Shown here: positions 1 to 9,336 of the stretch, one piece after another
Layout of the letters: every line of letters begins with the position of its first letter
Numbering within the stretch: the first letter of the stretch is position 1
NCBI RefSeq assembly: GCF_014109765.1
Contig: NZ_CP059139.1
Location: 3,228,001 to 3,292,000, forward strand
Source: Pseudomonas berkeleyensis
Lineage (GTDB): Bacteria > Pseudomonadota > Gammaproteobacteria > Pseudomonadales > Pseudomonadaceae
Direction: 5' to 3'
DNA: 64,000 nt
Translations under genes and position numbers: made by a program
The notes under the pieces: generated by a model
Database searches by the model: none
Told to the model about the DNA's origin: nothing
The model's input: the letters and a program-made list of their open reading frames with translations, nothing else

Positions 1-1360
1 GGCCTTCGACCACCAGGAGCAGCGCAGCTTGCTGTTTCAGGGGCTGTTCTTCGGTGCGCTGCTGGGGATGTTCGTCTACAACCTGTCGATCTTCTGCATC
101 ACCCACGACCGCAACTACCTCTGGTACTGCCTGTTCGTCGCCAGCTTCAGTCTCTATGAGTTCATCCAGCTCGGCTTTGCCTTCCAATGGCTGTGGCCCA
201 ACGCCCTGACCTGGCAGCAGCTGAGTTTCCCGCTCAGCTCGGCGCTGGCCACCTTGTTCGGCATCCAGTTCACCTATGGCGTGCTGGCGCTGCGTGAAGC
301 GCCCGCCGCCTATCGCCGGGTCGCTCACAGCCTGAAAGCCTGCGCCTGGCTGGTACTGGTCATGGCCCTGCTCGGCCCCTACCAGCCGGCACTGATCGCC
401 AGCTTCGTGCTCATCGTCGCCTGCGCCCTCGCCGCCTTCGTCATCACCCTGCTGCGCTGGCGTGCCGGTTACGCTGCGGCACGCCTGTTCGCTCTGGGCT
501 GGTTCGTGCTGATCAGCGCCAGCCTGGCCAGCATCCTCACCGGAACAGGCGTACTGCCCTATTCGCTGCTGACGCTACATGCCCAACAGATCGGCGGCGT
601 GATCGAGATGACGGTCTTCTCCATCGCCCTGGCTGCCCGTATCCGCCAGGTGCAGGAGGCCGAGCGCATGGCCCAGGCCAAACTGATCACCCAGGCGCGC
701 CAGCTCAGCAGCGAGCAGGCCAAACACCTGGAGCTGCAAACGCAGATCAGCGAGAACCTGGAACAACGCGTGAAGGAGCGCACGGCAGCGCTGGAGGAAA
801 CGCTGCAACAGCTGTCCAGCGCCAACCTGCGTCTGGCCGAACTGAATCGCCGTGACGGCCTGACCAACCTGTTCAATCGCCAGACACTGAGTGAGGAGCT
901 GGCGCGCGCCTGCGCCCGTGCCGAACGCAGCCGCCAATCGCTGGCCGTACTGATGCTGGATCTGGATCACTTCAAGCAGGTCAATGACCGCTATGGCCAC
1001 CTCGCCGGAGACGCCTGCCTGCGCCACGCCGCCCAACGCATCCAGCAACGCCTGCGCAGCAGCGACCTGCTGGCACGTTTCGGCGGAGAGGAATTCGTCG
1101 CCCTGCTCGACAGCACCGACCTGACTGGCGCACTCGATCTGGCCGAACAACTGCGTGACGACCTGGCCCGCCACCCCTGCCTCTACCAGCAACAGTCGAT
1201 CCCGTTGAGTATCAGCATCGGCCTGCATGCGGGAATCCCCGACGCCCCGGACTGCGGCGAAAGCTGGCTCGACCTGGCCGATCGAGCCCTTTACCGCGCC
1301 AAGGCGGCCGGGCGCAACCGTGTTGCCAGCTACGAAGCCAGCACCCTGGACGGCGCCTGA
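1..1360 (+). CDS. Membrane-bound diguanylate cyclase (7TM sensor + GGDEF), 5' end outside window
   Basis: The reading frame is open from base 2, so the true start lies upstream and only the C-terminal part is seen. The visible protein has about seven hydrophobic segments (7TMR-DISM-like), then a coiled-coil linker rich in Q/E/R, then a GGDEF domain. The active-site motif RFGGEEF is intact and is preceded five residues earlier by RSSD, which matches the RxxD product-inhibition site. The protein should make cyclic di-GMP at the inner membrane in response to a periplasmic signal bound by the missing N-terminal region. The last 31 bases overlap the 3' end of the convergent hydrolase gene. The family is clear; the ligand is unknown. 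Confidence 0.9.
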   Translation, partial: AFDHQEQRSLLFQGLFFGALLGMFVYNLSIFCITHDRNYLWYCLFVASFSLYEFIQLGFAFQWLWPNALTWQQLSFPLSSALATLFGIQFTYGVLALREAPAAYRRVAHSLKACAWLVLVMALLGPYQPALIASFVLIVACALAAFVITLLRWRAGYAAARLFALGWFVLISASLASILTGTGVLPYSLLTLHAQQIGGVIEMTVFSIALAARIRQVQEAERMAQAKLITQARQLSSEQAKHLELQTQISENLEQRVKERTAALEETLQQLSSANLRLAELNRRDGLTNLFNRQTLSEELARACARAERSRQSLAVLMLDLDHFKQVNDRYGHLAGDACLRHAAQRIQQRLRSSDLLARFGGEEFVALLDSTDLTGALDLAEQLRDDLARHPCLYQQQSIPLSISIGLHAGIPDAPDCGESWLDLADRALYRAKAAGRNRVASYEASTLDGA

Positions 1361-2169
1361 CGCACCTCTCCGAGCAGAGCGAGCACCGCCTGCAGCACCT
1401 GCGGGTCACCGAGCAAACGTTGATGACCACCTGCAGGCAGGCGTAGTAGCTGGCTATCGAACCAGGCCCGGTGAATCAGCTCCGCCTCGCCCACCGGCAC
1501 CAGCGGATCATCTTCGGCATGTACGATCAAACCCGGCAACTGCAGTTGATAGCGCTGCACGTCGAGATGTGCGGCCGGAATTCCTGCCGTGCGCTCCACC
1601 TGGCTGATGAAATGCTCACGCGCCCGGACCGGCAACCCCATGAAACGGGCGAAACCACGCAACATGGTAAGAATCCTGCTCGGCGCTGAAATGCTCACCA
1701 AAGCACCAGTACGCAGACCCATCTGCGTCGCCAGCAATGCACTGGCTCCGCCCATGGAGTGGCCGATTACCGCATGCAACGGCGGCAACTCGCTGGCCGC
1801 TTCCAGCAGCGCCCTGGCGAACAACACCACATTCGCCTCTCGCCCCGGCGATCGACCATGCGCCGGCGCATCCAGTGCCACGACGCCATAACCCGCCTCC
1901 ACCAGGCCACTGATCAGCCTTGCGAATTGCGTCGGCCGCCCCTCCCAGCCATGCATCAACAACACGGTGGGGCCACTCCCCCAACGCAGCGCCGACAGGC
2001 CGAAGCGCAGCGTGATGCGTTCGGCACTGGCCAGCAGCGGCAGCTCCCAGTCCCGAGGCGGCAAGCTGCGCGGCGTCATGAAGCGCTCACGCAAACGGCC
2101 CGCCAACATTTGCGGAACCAGTCGCCCCAATGCCGCATTGACACCACGCACCCAGATCATCTGGTTCAT
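1330..2169 (-). CDS. Alpha/beta hydrolase
   Basis: A 279-residue protein of the alpha/beta hydrolase fold. Visible signatures are HGWEG (oxyanion loop) and GHSMGGAS (nucleophile elbow, Ser nucleophile), with an acidic residue in HAEDDPLVP and a likely catalytic His in AGGHQRLLG near the C-terminus. The ATG has a good ribosome site (TAGGAG, 6 bases upstream). It lies 23 bases downstream of a TetR-family gene on the same strand, so the pair is probably one transcript controlled by that repressor. The substrate cannot be told from sequence. Confidence 0.85.
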   Translation of the reverse strand: MNQMIWVRGVNAALGRLVPQMLAGRLRERFMTPRSLPPRDWELPLLASAERITLRFGLSALRWGSGPTVLLMHGWEGRPTQFARLISGLVEAGYGVVALDAPAHGRSPGREANVVLFARALLEAASELPPLHAVIGHSMGGASALLATQMGLRTGALVSISAPSRILTMLRGFARFMGLPVRAREHFISQVERTAGIPAAHLDVQRYQLQLPGLIVHAEDDPLVPVGEAELIHRAWFDSQLLRLPAGGHQRLLGDPQVLQAVLALLGEVRQAPSRVLAS

Positions 2170-2192
2170 CGCACTCTCCTACGCACCTGATT

Positions 2193-2732
2193 TCATTTGA
2201 TCGCCGACTTGGCAGAACGCAGCAGGCGATCGGACAGCTCACCTGGCCCCAACGCCCTGGCCAAAGCCAGGCCACCCACCATCAAAGCCAGATCAGCCAA
2301 CGCGATGTCAGCCTCCTCCGGCGTCTCACTCATTTGTGCCGCCAGCAACTGAACATGTTCTGCAAGCGCCTGGCGAAAGCCCTCCGGCAAGCGCTCGATC
2401 TCACCGATCGAACTGGGTACGGGGCAGCGCTCATCGAGTGCATCGCGGTGTTTGCGCGAAAGATAGAAAGCCGCCAGCAACGCCCGGCGCTCCACACCAT
2501 TGAGACCTGCGTCGACCGCAGCAAGGCGATCACGGCGGCGCGCCAATAGCTGGCGGAAGGCCTCCAGCATCAGGGCATCCTTGCTGGCGAAATGCGCATA
2601 GAAGCCGCCGACCGTAAGCCCGGCGGCAGCCATTACCTCCGCTACAGCCGGATCAGCGGGACCGCGCTCCACAAGCAGGCCACTAGCAGCCTCAAGAATG
2701 CGTTGGCGAGTTTCAGTCTTGCGCTCACTCAT
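2193..2732 (-). CDS. TetR-family transcriptional regulator
   Basis: A TetR-type repressor of about 179 residues. The N-terminal helix-turn-helix is visible (TRQRILEAASGLL ... VGGFYAHFASKDALM), followed by a divergent helical ligand-binding domain. I chose the ATG at 2732 rather than the upstream ATG at 2747: the former has AAGGG at proper spacing, while the latter overlaps a large palindrome that is the likely operator. It precedes the alpha/beta hydrolase and probably represses itself and that gene. Confidence 0.88.
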   Translation of the reverse strand: MSERKTETRQRILEAASGLLVERGPADPAVAEVMAAAGLTVGGFYAHFASKDALMLEAFRQLLARRRDRLAAVDAGLNGVERRALLAAFYLSRKHRDALDERCPVPSSIGEIERLPEGFRQALAEHVQLLAAQMSETPEEADIALADLALMVGGLALARALGPGELSDRLLRSAKSAIK

Positions 2733-2745
2733 GGCATTGCCCTTC

Positions 2746-2777
2746 ATATGATGAAAGTAATATTACATTCATCATAT
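2746..2777. promoter_or_regulatory. Near-perfect palindrome, probable TetR operator
   Basis: A 32-base inverted repeat with 15 of 16 base pairs matched (single mismatch at positions 11/22). Half-site begins ATATGATGAA and the centre is GTAATATTAC. It sits 14 bases before the chosen start of the TetR gene, where an autoregulated repressor would bind. Function is inferred from position and symmetry. Confidence 0.75.
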
Positions 2778-2907
2778 TAAAAGGCAAGACGACGCCCAAG
2801 CGCCAGCCAGGGCGAATAAAGCCAGCACTGCAATATGAAAGCGCCGGCCACGAGCCACGAACAACACAGAAGCGCACTGGCATCACTGGCAGCAGAAACG
2901 GCGGGCA

Positions 2908-2940
2908 ATAAAAAAGGGCCACTTCCGAAGAAGTAGCCCC
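2908..2940 (-). terminator. Rho-independent terminator of the tRNA cluster
   Basis: On the minus strand, GGGGCTACTTC and GAAGTGGCCC form a stem around a TTCG loop with one G-T pair, followed by a run of six T. It lies just downstream of the last tRNA-Glu. Confidence 0.85.
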
Positions 2941-2966
2941 TGGTTCCGCAAATGCGGCAAGAAAAA

Positions 2967-3042
2967 TGGCGTCCCCTAGGGGACTCGAACCCCTGTTACC
3001 GCCGTGAAAGGGCGGTGTCCTAGGCCACTAGACGAAGGGGAC
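2967..3042 (-). tRNA. tRNA-Glu(TTC), copy distal to promoter
   Basis: A 76-base cloverleaf with encoded CCA. The anticodon loop reads CTTTCAC (anticodon TTC) and the T loop GGTTCGAGTCC. It is identical to the two other Glu copies in the cluster and is the last gene before the terminator. Confidence 0.97.
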
Positions 3043-3088
3043 GAAACCTTCGAACGACAAGGCCAGCGCTAGGCTGGCCTTGTGTGGT

Positions 3089-3164
<76 letters not shown>

Positions 3165-3211
3165 GGAACCTTGCGGTCGGTTCGTAACGCTTGCACATTA
3201 CGACTGGAAAA

Positions 3212-3287
3212 TGGCGTCCCCTAGGGGACTCGAACCCCTGTTACCGCCGTGAAAGGGCGGTGTCCTAGGCCACTAGACGAAGGGGAC
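3212..3287 (-). tRNA. tRNA-Glu(TTC)
   Basis: Second identical tRNA-Glu copy, 76 bases with CCA. The spacer to the next tRNA-Ala contains a GGCCAGC/GCTGGCC hairpin shared with the neighbouring repeat unit, a likely processing signal. Confidence 0.97.
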
Positions 3288-3335
3288 AAAACCTTCGAAG
3301 AACAAGGCCAGCACTAAGCTGGCCTTGTCAGTGTT

Positions 3336-3411
<76 letters not shown>

Positions 3412-3460
3412 GAAACCTTTCGGTCTGGCTGCAACGCCTAAGCGCTGCGGCTGGAAATAG

Positions 3461-3536
3461 TGGCGTCCCCTAGGGGACTCGAACCCCTGTTACCGCCGTG
3501 AAAGGGCGGTGTCCTAGGCCACTAGACGAAGGGGAC
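3461..3536 (-). tRNA. tRNA-Glu(TTC), promoter-proximal copy
   Basis: Third identical tRNA-Glu, 76 bases with CCA. Its flanking spacers differ more than those of the other two units. Confidence 0.97.
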
Positions 3537-3596
3537 GCAAGACCCTGATCGTGAACCGACTCACATCGATTCTGGTACTCCCGAAGGAGCCGAGAT

Positions 3597-3672
<76 letters not shown>

Positions 3673-3690
3673 ATCTCGAGGACGGGGCGC

Positions 3691-3719
3691 ATGTTAAGAG
3701 CGCCCCGATTGCCTGTCAA
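3691..3719 (-). promoter_or_regulatory. Sigma-70 promoter of the tRNA cluster
   Basis: On the minus strand a perfect -35 TTGACA (3714-3719) and a -10 TAACAT (3691-3696) are separated by 17 bases. The discriminator that follows is GC-only (GCGCCCC), as expected for a stringently controlled stable-RNA promoter. Confidence 0.9.
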
Positions 3720-3786
3720 CAACATTTTTCCTGCTAGCCCAAAGTTTTTGCCACTAGAACAATTACTTAGGGTCGCGTGACGTCTC

Positions 3787-3853
3787 GTAGGGTGCACCAT
3801 GCGCACCGATGCTCAACAGCACGACACTCGGTGCGCACGGCGTGCCCTACGAA
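3787..3853. repeat. REP-like inverted repeat downstream of gltX
   Basis: An imperfect palindrome with outer arms CGTAGGGTGC and GCGTGCCCTACG and inner arms GCGCACCGA and TCGGTGCGC. It sits at the 3' end of gltX. A related half-unit is found near 13428 and a looser relative near 63566. Confidence 0.7.
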
Positions 3854-3857
3854 GGCA

Positions 3858-5339
3858 TCAAGCGATGGCTGCCAGCAGCTTTTCCCACTCCTTGGTTTCC
3901 TTCTTCGAGGTGCCGCCCAGCAGCTCCAGCGCCTGGCGCAGACGGAAACGAGTCAGATCCGGGCCAAGGATTTCCATCGCATCGAGCACCGATACCGAGC
4001 TCGCCTGACCGGTGATGGCAGCGAACATCAGCGGCATGGCATCACGCAGCTTCAGCTCCAGGTGCTCGACCACGGCCTGAATGCAACCGGTGATGCGCTC
4101 CTTTTCCCACTGACGCAACGATTCGAGTTTCCACAGGATCAGTTGCATCAACTGGCGCACCTGATCAGCAGAGAGCTTCTTGTGCTCGAACAGCTTGGCG
4201 TCCAGGTTAAGACCACCTGAGAAGAAGAAACCGGCCAGCGGTGCGATCTGGCTGAAGGTTTCCACCCTGCCCTGCACGTGCGGTGCGATCTTCATCAGGT
4301 ATTCAGGATTGAGCGCCCACTTCTGCACTTCGGCAGCGAAGGTTTCCACAGGCAGCTCACGCAGCCACTGGCCATTGAGCCAGGACAGCTTCTCCAGATC
4401 GAAAATCGGCCCGCCCAGCGACACACGGTTGATGTCGAAGTGTTCGATCATCTCGGCCAGCGAGAACTTCTCGCGCTCGTCCGGCATCGACCAGCCCATG
4501 CGCCCCAGGTAGTTGAGCATGGCCTGCGGCAGGTAGCCCATGCGCTCGTAGAACGTCACACTGGTCGGGTTCTTGCGTTTGGACAGTTTGCTCTTGTCCG
4601 GGTTACGCAGCAACGGCATGTAGCACAGTGCCGGCTGCTCCCAACCGAAGTATTCGTATAGCTTGATCAGCTTGGGCGCGGACGGCAGCCACTCTTCGCC
4701 ACGCAGCACGTGAGTGATACCCATCAGGTGGTCATCGACCACATTGGCCAGGAAGTAGGTCGGCAGGCCATCGGCCTTCATCAGCACCTGCATGTCCATG
4801 CGATCCCATGGGATCTCGACATTGCCACGGAGCATGTCCGGCACCACGCAAACGCCTTCGCTCGGCACCTTCATGCGCACCACATGGGACTCGCCCGCAG
4901 CGATGCGACGCTGCGCCTCGGCCGGCTCCATGTGCATGCAGTGCCCGTCGTAACGCGGGGTTTCCTTGTTGGCCATCTGCTGCGCGCGCACTTCATCGAG
5001 GCGCTCGGCGGAGCAGAAGCACGGGAAGGCATGGCCCTTGCCGACCAGTTCATCGGAGTACTTCTTGTAGATCTCGCCACGTTCACTCTGCCGGTACGGG
5101 CCGTGCGGGCCGCCAACGTCCGGGCCTTCGTCCCATTCGATACCCAGCCAGCGCAGCGCGTCGAAAATCTGCTGTTCGGACTCACGCGTGGAACGAACCT
5201 GGTCGGTGTCCTCGATGCGCAGGATGAACTGGCCACCATGCTGACGGGCAAAACACAGGTTGAACAACGCGATATAGGCGGTGCCGACATGGGGGTCGCC
5301 GGTTGGCGATGGCGCGATACGGGTACGGACGGTGGTCAT
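3858..5339 (-). CDS. gltX: Glutamyl-tRNA synthetase
   Basis: A 493-residue class I aminoacyl-tRNA synthetase that charges tRNA-Glu in the cytoplasm. Visible are the HIGH-type motif HVGT (residues 17-20), the KMSKR-type motif KLSKR (251-255), and the zinc-site pattern C107, C109, C134, H136 known from the bacterial enzyme. The length is normal for the family. The 3' end faces the tRNA-Glu/Ala cluster 185 bases away, so enzyme and substrate genes are adjacent; this arrangement is conserved in Pseudomonas. It lies 33 bases downstream of a LysR gene on the same strand. Confidence 0.98.
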   Translation of the reverse strand: MTTVRTRIAPSPTGDPHVGTAYIALFNLCFARQHGGQFILRIEDTDQVRSTRESEQQIFDALRWLGIEWDEGPDVGGPHGPYRQSERGEIYKKYSDELVGKGHAFPCFCSAERLDEVRAQQMANKETPRYDGHCMHMEPAEAQRRIAAGESHVVRMKVPSEGVCVVPDMLRGNVEIPWDRMDMQVLMKADGLPTYFLANVVDDHLMGITHVLRGEEWLPSAPKLIKLYEYFGWEQPALCYMPLLRNPDKSKLSKRKNPTSVTFYERMGYLPQAMLNYLGRMGWSMPDEREKFSLAEMIEHFDINRVSLGGPIFDLEKLSWLNGQWLRELPVETFAAEVQKWALNPEYLMKIAPHVQGRVETFSQIAPLAGFFFSGGLNLDAKLFEHKKLSADQVRQLMQLILWKLESLRQWEKERITGCIQAVVEHLELKLRDAMPLMFAAITGQASSVSVLDAMEILGPDLTRFRLRQALELLGGTSKKETKEWEKLLAAIA

Positions 5340-5372
5340 GAATGCTCTCGGATGGAAGACACGAGGTTTGAA

Positions 5373-6293
5373 TCAAGCGGGCGATGTTAGCAGGCCGGCG
5401 GCCCCTGGCTCCAGCAACCCGCCGCGGGTGATCGGCAAGCTGGCGATGAGGAAGTCGAGGAAAGTCTTGACCTTCATCGCCTGGAAGCGCCGCGACGGGT
5501 AGATGGCATACACCTCACCTACCGGCAAGCGCGCCTCAGGCAGCAGCTCGACCAGGCGGCCGCTGCGCACCGCCTCTTCGCTGATCATCACCGGCAACCC
5601 GGAAATCCCGGCGCCCGCCAGCGTCGCCTCACGGGCAAAGGTGATGTTGTTGCAGGTCATCACCCGCTGACACGGCAGATGCTCACCCAGCAACGGCCAG
5701 TAACGCGGCGCGTCGTGCTGCAACAGTATCGCCCGATGACCCTCCAGCTCGGCGACGCTACGCGGTGTACCGTGCGCAGCGAGGTACGCAGGGCTTGCAC
5801 ACAGGCGTCGACCGCTTTCGAACAGCTTGCGCGCGATCAGGGTGGAATCCTGCGGTTGGCCGACCTGGATGGCGATATCCACGCCCTCCTCCAGCGGATC
5901 CACCAAGCGCGAGGTCAACTCCACCTCGGCGTCGATCTGCGGGTACTGGCGCATGAACTCACCCAGCACGCGCCCGAGAAAAAGCTGGCCAAACTCGATC
6001 GGTGAAGTAATGCGCAGTAATCCGGAGGGTTCGCGTTGCAACTGCATCACCGCCTGCTCGGCTTCGGCGAAGTCGAGCATGATCTGCCGGCAGCGTTCGT
6101 AGTAAGCCTGCCCCACTTCGGTCAGGCGCAACTTGCGCGTGGTGCGATTGAGCAGACGCACACCCAGGCGCTCCTCAAGCAGTGCGATACGCCGACTCAC
6201 CGTCGATTTCTGCATACCCAGGCTGGTCGCGGCCTGCGTGAAACTATGGCAATCCACTACCCGGGTAAAAATCAAAGCATCATCCAGCCCCAT
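5373..6293 (-). CDS. LysR-family transcriptional regulator
   Basis: A 306-residue LysR regulator: the N-terminal winged helix-turn-helix (FTQAATSLGMQKSTVSRR) is followed by a periplasmic-binding-like effector domain. A ribosome site GAGGAA precedes the ATG. It is transcribed divergently from the EmrA/EmrB efflux genes (107 bases apart), so it is the likely regulator of that pump. The effector is unknown. Confidence 0.93.
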   Translation of the reverse strand: MGLDDALIFTRVVDCHSFTQAATSLGMQKSTVSRRIALLEERLGVRLLNRTTRKLRLTEVGQAYYERCRQIMLDFAEAEQAVMQLQREPSGLLRITSPIEFGQLFLGRVLGEFMRQYPQIDAEVELTSRLVDPLEEGVDIAIQVGQPQDSTLIARKLFESGRRLCASPAYLAAHGTPRSVAELEGHRAILLQHDAPRYWPLLGEHLPCQRVMTCNNITFAREATLAGAGISGLPVMISEEAVRSGRLVELLPEARLPVGEVYAIYPSRRFQAMKVKTFLDFLIASLPITRGGLLEPGAAGLLTSPA

Positions 6294-6355
6294 GATTGTT
6301 CCTCATACGCAACAAAGCATGCCAGGCCTAGAGTCTACTAGCGCAAAGGGAACAC

Positions 6356-6372
6356 TGTTAAATTTACTTACA
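6356..6372. promoter_or_regulatory. Possible LysR binding site in the divergent promoter region
   Basis: Between the LysR gene and emrA, the 17-base segment starting TGTTAAAT and ending TTACA has weak dyad symmetry and a T-N11-A core as in LysR boxes. This is a position-based guess. Confidence 0.3.
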
Positions 6373-6400
6373 TTTCCCTGCCGCATCTCGAGCCTCAAGC

Positions 6401-7450
6401 ATGCCCGCCAAACTGCAACGTCGCCTTTTCGTCTTCGTGATCCTGCTGGTGCTGATTGCCGGCGCCCTGCTCGCCCATTGGCTGCTGGTCGGTCGCTACC
6501 ATGAAAGTACCGACAACGCTTATGTGCAGGGCGAGATCACTCGGGTCTCCAGCCAGTTGAATGCGCGCATCGAAAAAGTGCTGGTGCGCGATAACCAGCA
6601 TGTAGAGGCCGGCCAGCTCCTGGCGGTACTGGAAGACGCCGATTTCCGCCTGGCCCGCCAGCGCGCCCTCGCCGCACTGGAAACCCATCAGGCCGAACGC
6701 ACCCAGGCGCAGAGCAAGCTTGACCAGCAGGCCAGCCTGATCGCCGCCAGCCAGGCCGACGTGTCTGCCAGCCAGGCCACCCTCGAACGCGCCAAGCTCG
6801 ACTTGGGCCGCGCCCAGACCCTACGCAAGCCGGGTTATGTCTCCGAAGAACGCGTGACCACGCTGGCCGCCGACAACCGCGTGGCCCGCTCGCAGGTAGC
6901 CAAGGCTCAAGCCGACCTGCAGGCGCAACGGCAACAGGTTGCCAGCCTGGAAGCCGAACTCAAGCGCCTGGACGCGCTGATCCTCTCCTCCCAGGCCGAC
7001 CTGGAACAGGCCGACCTCAATCTCGCGCGCACGCAGATTCATGCGCCGATCAGCGGCCTCGTCGGCCAGCGCTCGGCACGCGAAGGCCAGGTGGTACAGA
7101 GCGGCGCCTACCTGCTGTCGCTTGTGCCGGATCAGGACATCTGGATCCAGGCCAACTTCAAGGAAACCCAGATCGGCCGCATGCGCCCGGGGCAGAAGGC
7201 CGAACTACTGTTCGACAGCTATCCGGATACGCCTATCGAAGGCCGCATCGACAGCCTGTTCGCCGCCTCCGGCGCGCAGTTCAGCCTGCTACCGCCAGAC
7301 AACGCCACCGGCAACTTCACCAAGGTGGTGCAACGCATCCCGGTCAAGCTGACCTTCGCCGCCGATAATCCGTTGCGCGGGCTGATCCGTCCCGGCATGT
7401 CGGTGGAAGTCACCGTGGATCTGCGCAGCGACGACAGCCATGGCGGGTGA
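6401..7450 (+). CDS. EmrA-type membrane fusion protein of an efflux pump
   Basis: A 349-residue HlyD/EmrA-family adaptor. One N-terminal membrane anchor (about residues 10-30) is followed by the family sequence STDNAYVQGEI, a long alpha-helical hairpin rich in Q/A/L (about 90-210) and the C-terminal barrel segment with IHAPISGLVG. It links the inner-membrane transporter encoded next to an outer-membrane channel; no TolC-like gene is present in the window. It overlaps the downstream emrB-like gene by 11 bases, showing translational coupling. Confidence 0.93.
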   Translation: MPAKLQRRLFVFVILLVLIAGALLAHWLLVGRYHESTDNAYVQGEITRVSSQLNARIEKVLVRDNQHVEAGQLLAVLEDADFRLARQRALAALETHQAERTQAQSKLDQQASLIAASQADVSASQATLERAKLDLGRAQTLRKPGYVSEERVTTLAADNRVARSQVAKAQADLQAQRQQVASLEAELKRLDALILSSQADLEQADLNLARTQIHAPISGLVGQRSAREGQVVQSGAYLLSLVPDQDIWIQANFKETQIGRMRPGQKAELLFDSYPDTPIEGRIDSLFAASGAQFSLLPPDNATGNFTKVVQRIPVKLTFAADNPLRGLIRPGMSVEVTVDLRSDDSHGG

Positions 7451-8993
7451 TGCGCTGATCCGCCCGACGGCGGAACCCAGCCGCCGTGACTGGATCGCCG
7501 TGATGAGCGCCATGCTCGGCGCCTTCATGGCAGTGCTGGATATCCAGATCACCAACTCCTCGCTGAAGGACATCCAGGGCGCGCTGTCCGCAACGCTTGA
7601 GGAAGGTTCGTGGATTTCCACGTCCTATCTGGTGGCCGAGATCATCATGATCCCGCTGACTGCCTGGCTGGTGCAGTTGCTCTCGGCACGCCGCTTGGCC
7701 GTATGGGTGTCGGTAGGTTTTCTGATCGCCTCGCTGCTGTGCTCCCTGGCCTGGAGCCTGGAAAGCATGATCGTGTTCCGCGCCCTGCAGGGTTTCACCG
7801 GCGGCGCGCTGATCCCGCTGGCGTTCACCATGACGCTGATCAAGCTCCCCGAACACCACCGCGCCAAGGGCATGGCACTGTTCGCCATCACGGCAACCTT
7901 CGCCCCCTCCATCGGCCCGACACTGGGTGGCTGGCTGACCGAGAACTGGGGCTGGGAGTACATCTTCTACATCAACGTGCCGCCTGGCCTGCTGATGATC
8001 GCCGGCCTGCTCTATGGCCTGGAGAAAAAGGCGCCGCACTGGGAGCTGCTGAAGACCACCGACTACGCCGGCATCGTCACCCTGGGTATGGGCTTGGGTT
8101 GTCTACAGGTTTTTCTCGAGGAGGGTCATCGCAAGGACTGGCTGGAATCGCAACTGATCGTCGGCCTGGGCAGCGTGGCATTGGTCAGCCTGATCCTGTT
8201 CGTCATTCTGCAGATATCCCGGCCCAACCCGCTGATCAACCTAGGCGTGCTGCGCGAACGCAACTTCGGCCTGGCCAGCATTTCCAGCCTGGGGCTCGGC
8301 GTCGGACTCTATGGATCGATCTACGTGCTGCCGCTGTACCTGGCGCAAATCCAGGGCTACAACGCCATGCAGATCGGCGAAGTGATCATGTGGATGGGCG
8401 TGCCGCAGCTATTCCTGATCCCTCTGGTGCCCAAGCTGATGAAGATCATCTCGCCGAAATGGCTGTGCGCCCTGGGCTTCGCCCTGTTCGGCGCGGCGAG
8501 TTTCTTCTCCGGCGTGCTCAACCCGGACTTCGCGGGCGAACAGTTCCAGCACATCCAGATCGTCCGCGCGCTGGGCCAGCCGCTGGTGATGGTCACGGTT
8601 TCGCTGATCGCTACGGCCTATATCATGCCGCAGGACGCTGGCTCGGCCTCCAGCCTGTTCAACATCCTACGCAACCTGGGTGGAGCCATCGGTATCGCCC
8701 TGCTCGCTACCCTGCTGGATGCCCGCGCCAAGGTCTACTTCGACTACTTGCGCGAATCCATCGTGCCAACCAACCCACAGGTAGAGGAACGCCTGCACCT
8801 GCTGACGCAGACACTGGGCAGCGAGCAGGCAGCGCTGGCCAAGCTCAGCCAGATCGTCCATGAACAAGCGATCATCATGGCTTACAACGATGCCTTCCAC
8901 TTCATTGGCATCGCCCTGGCAGTGAGCATGCTGGCGATCCTGTTGACACGAAAGCTGCCGCAGAACATGGCGGGCGGTGGCGCAGCGCATTAA
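7440..8993 (+). CDS. EmrB/QacA-type MFS drug transporter (DHA2, 14 TM)
   Basis: A 517-residue major facilitator of the 14-helix DHA2 family, the inner-membrane motor of a drug or organic-compound exporter driven by protons. The N-terminus has the family stretch MLGAFMAVLDIQITNSSL (TM1), with motif C-like sequence around APSIGPTLGGWL (TM5). The start codon lies inside the end of the upstream adaptor gene, so the two form an operon, probably controlled by the divergent LysR regulator. Substrates cannot be predicted. Confidence 0.95.
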   Translation: MAGDALIRPTAEPSRRDWIAVMSAMLGAFMAVLDIQITNSSLKDIQGALSATLEEGSWISTSYLVAEIIMIPLTAWLVQLLSARRLAVWVSVGFLIASLLCSLAWSLESMIVFRALQGFTGGALIPLAFTMTLIKLPEHHRAKGMALFAITATFAPSIGPTLGGWLTENWGWEYIFYINVPPGLLMIAGLLYGLEKKAPHWELLKTTDYAGIVTLGMGLGCLQVFLEEGHRKDWLESQLIVGLGSVALVSLILFVILQISRPNPLINLGVLRERNFGLASISSLGLGVGLYGSIYVLPLYLAQIQGYNAMQIGEVIMWMGVPQLFLIPLVPKLMKIISPKWLCALGFALFGAASFFSGVLNPDFAGEQFQHIQIVRALGQPLVMVTVSLIATAYIMPQDAGSASSLFNILRNLGGAIGIALLATLLDARAKVYFDYLRESIVPTNPQVEERLHLLTQTLGSEQAALAKLSQIVHEQAIIMAYNDAFHFIGIALAVSMLAILLTRKLPQNMAGGGAAH

Positions 8994-9336
8994 CGCGCCT
9001 ATCACCTAAGGCTGATGTCGCTTTTTGCATCCACCAGATGCTGATCGATGAAGCGTGATCCAGCCTACGCTGGCGCCTCATCCGTAGGAGCGGCTTCAGC
9101 CGCGAATTCAGTCGCAGAGTGGATGCCATTTTTTGCATCCGCCGAGGCAATGGATCGATAAGACATGATCCAAGCACGGGGACACGTAGAACCGTGGGAG
9201 GGACTTCAGCCGCGACCGTCGCCGCTACGACTGCATGGATGCAGGAGGTAGAACGAAGCAGGATGCCAGAGTCGAAAGCGCCTCCAACAGAGCCCGGATG
9301 CAATCCGGGAATGGCTTGGCTGCTCGGCCCCTGGCG
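8994..9336. repeat. Intergenic stretch with two diverged copies of a ~110-base unit
   Basis: No gene is seen between the pump and uvrB. The stretch holds an approximate tandem duplication: one copy runs from about 9013 and the other from about 9121. Both have TTTTTGCATCC near the start, then GATCGAT, TGATCCA and a TTCAGCCGCGA segment at offsets of 108-110 bases. The GTAGGAGCGGCTTCAGCC part belongs to a repeat family found elsewhere in the window (12856, 37932). Confidence 0.7.
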
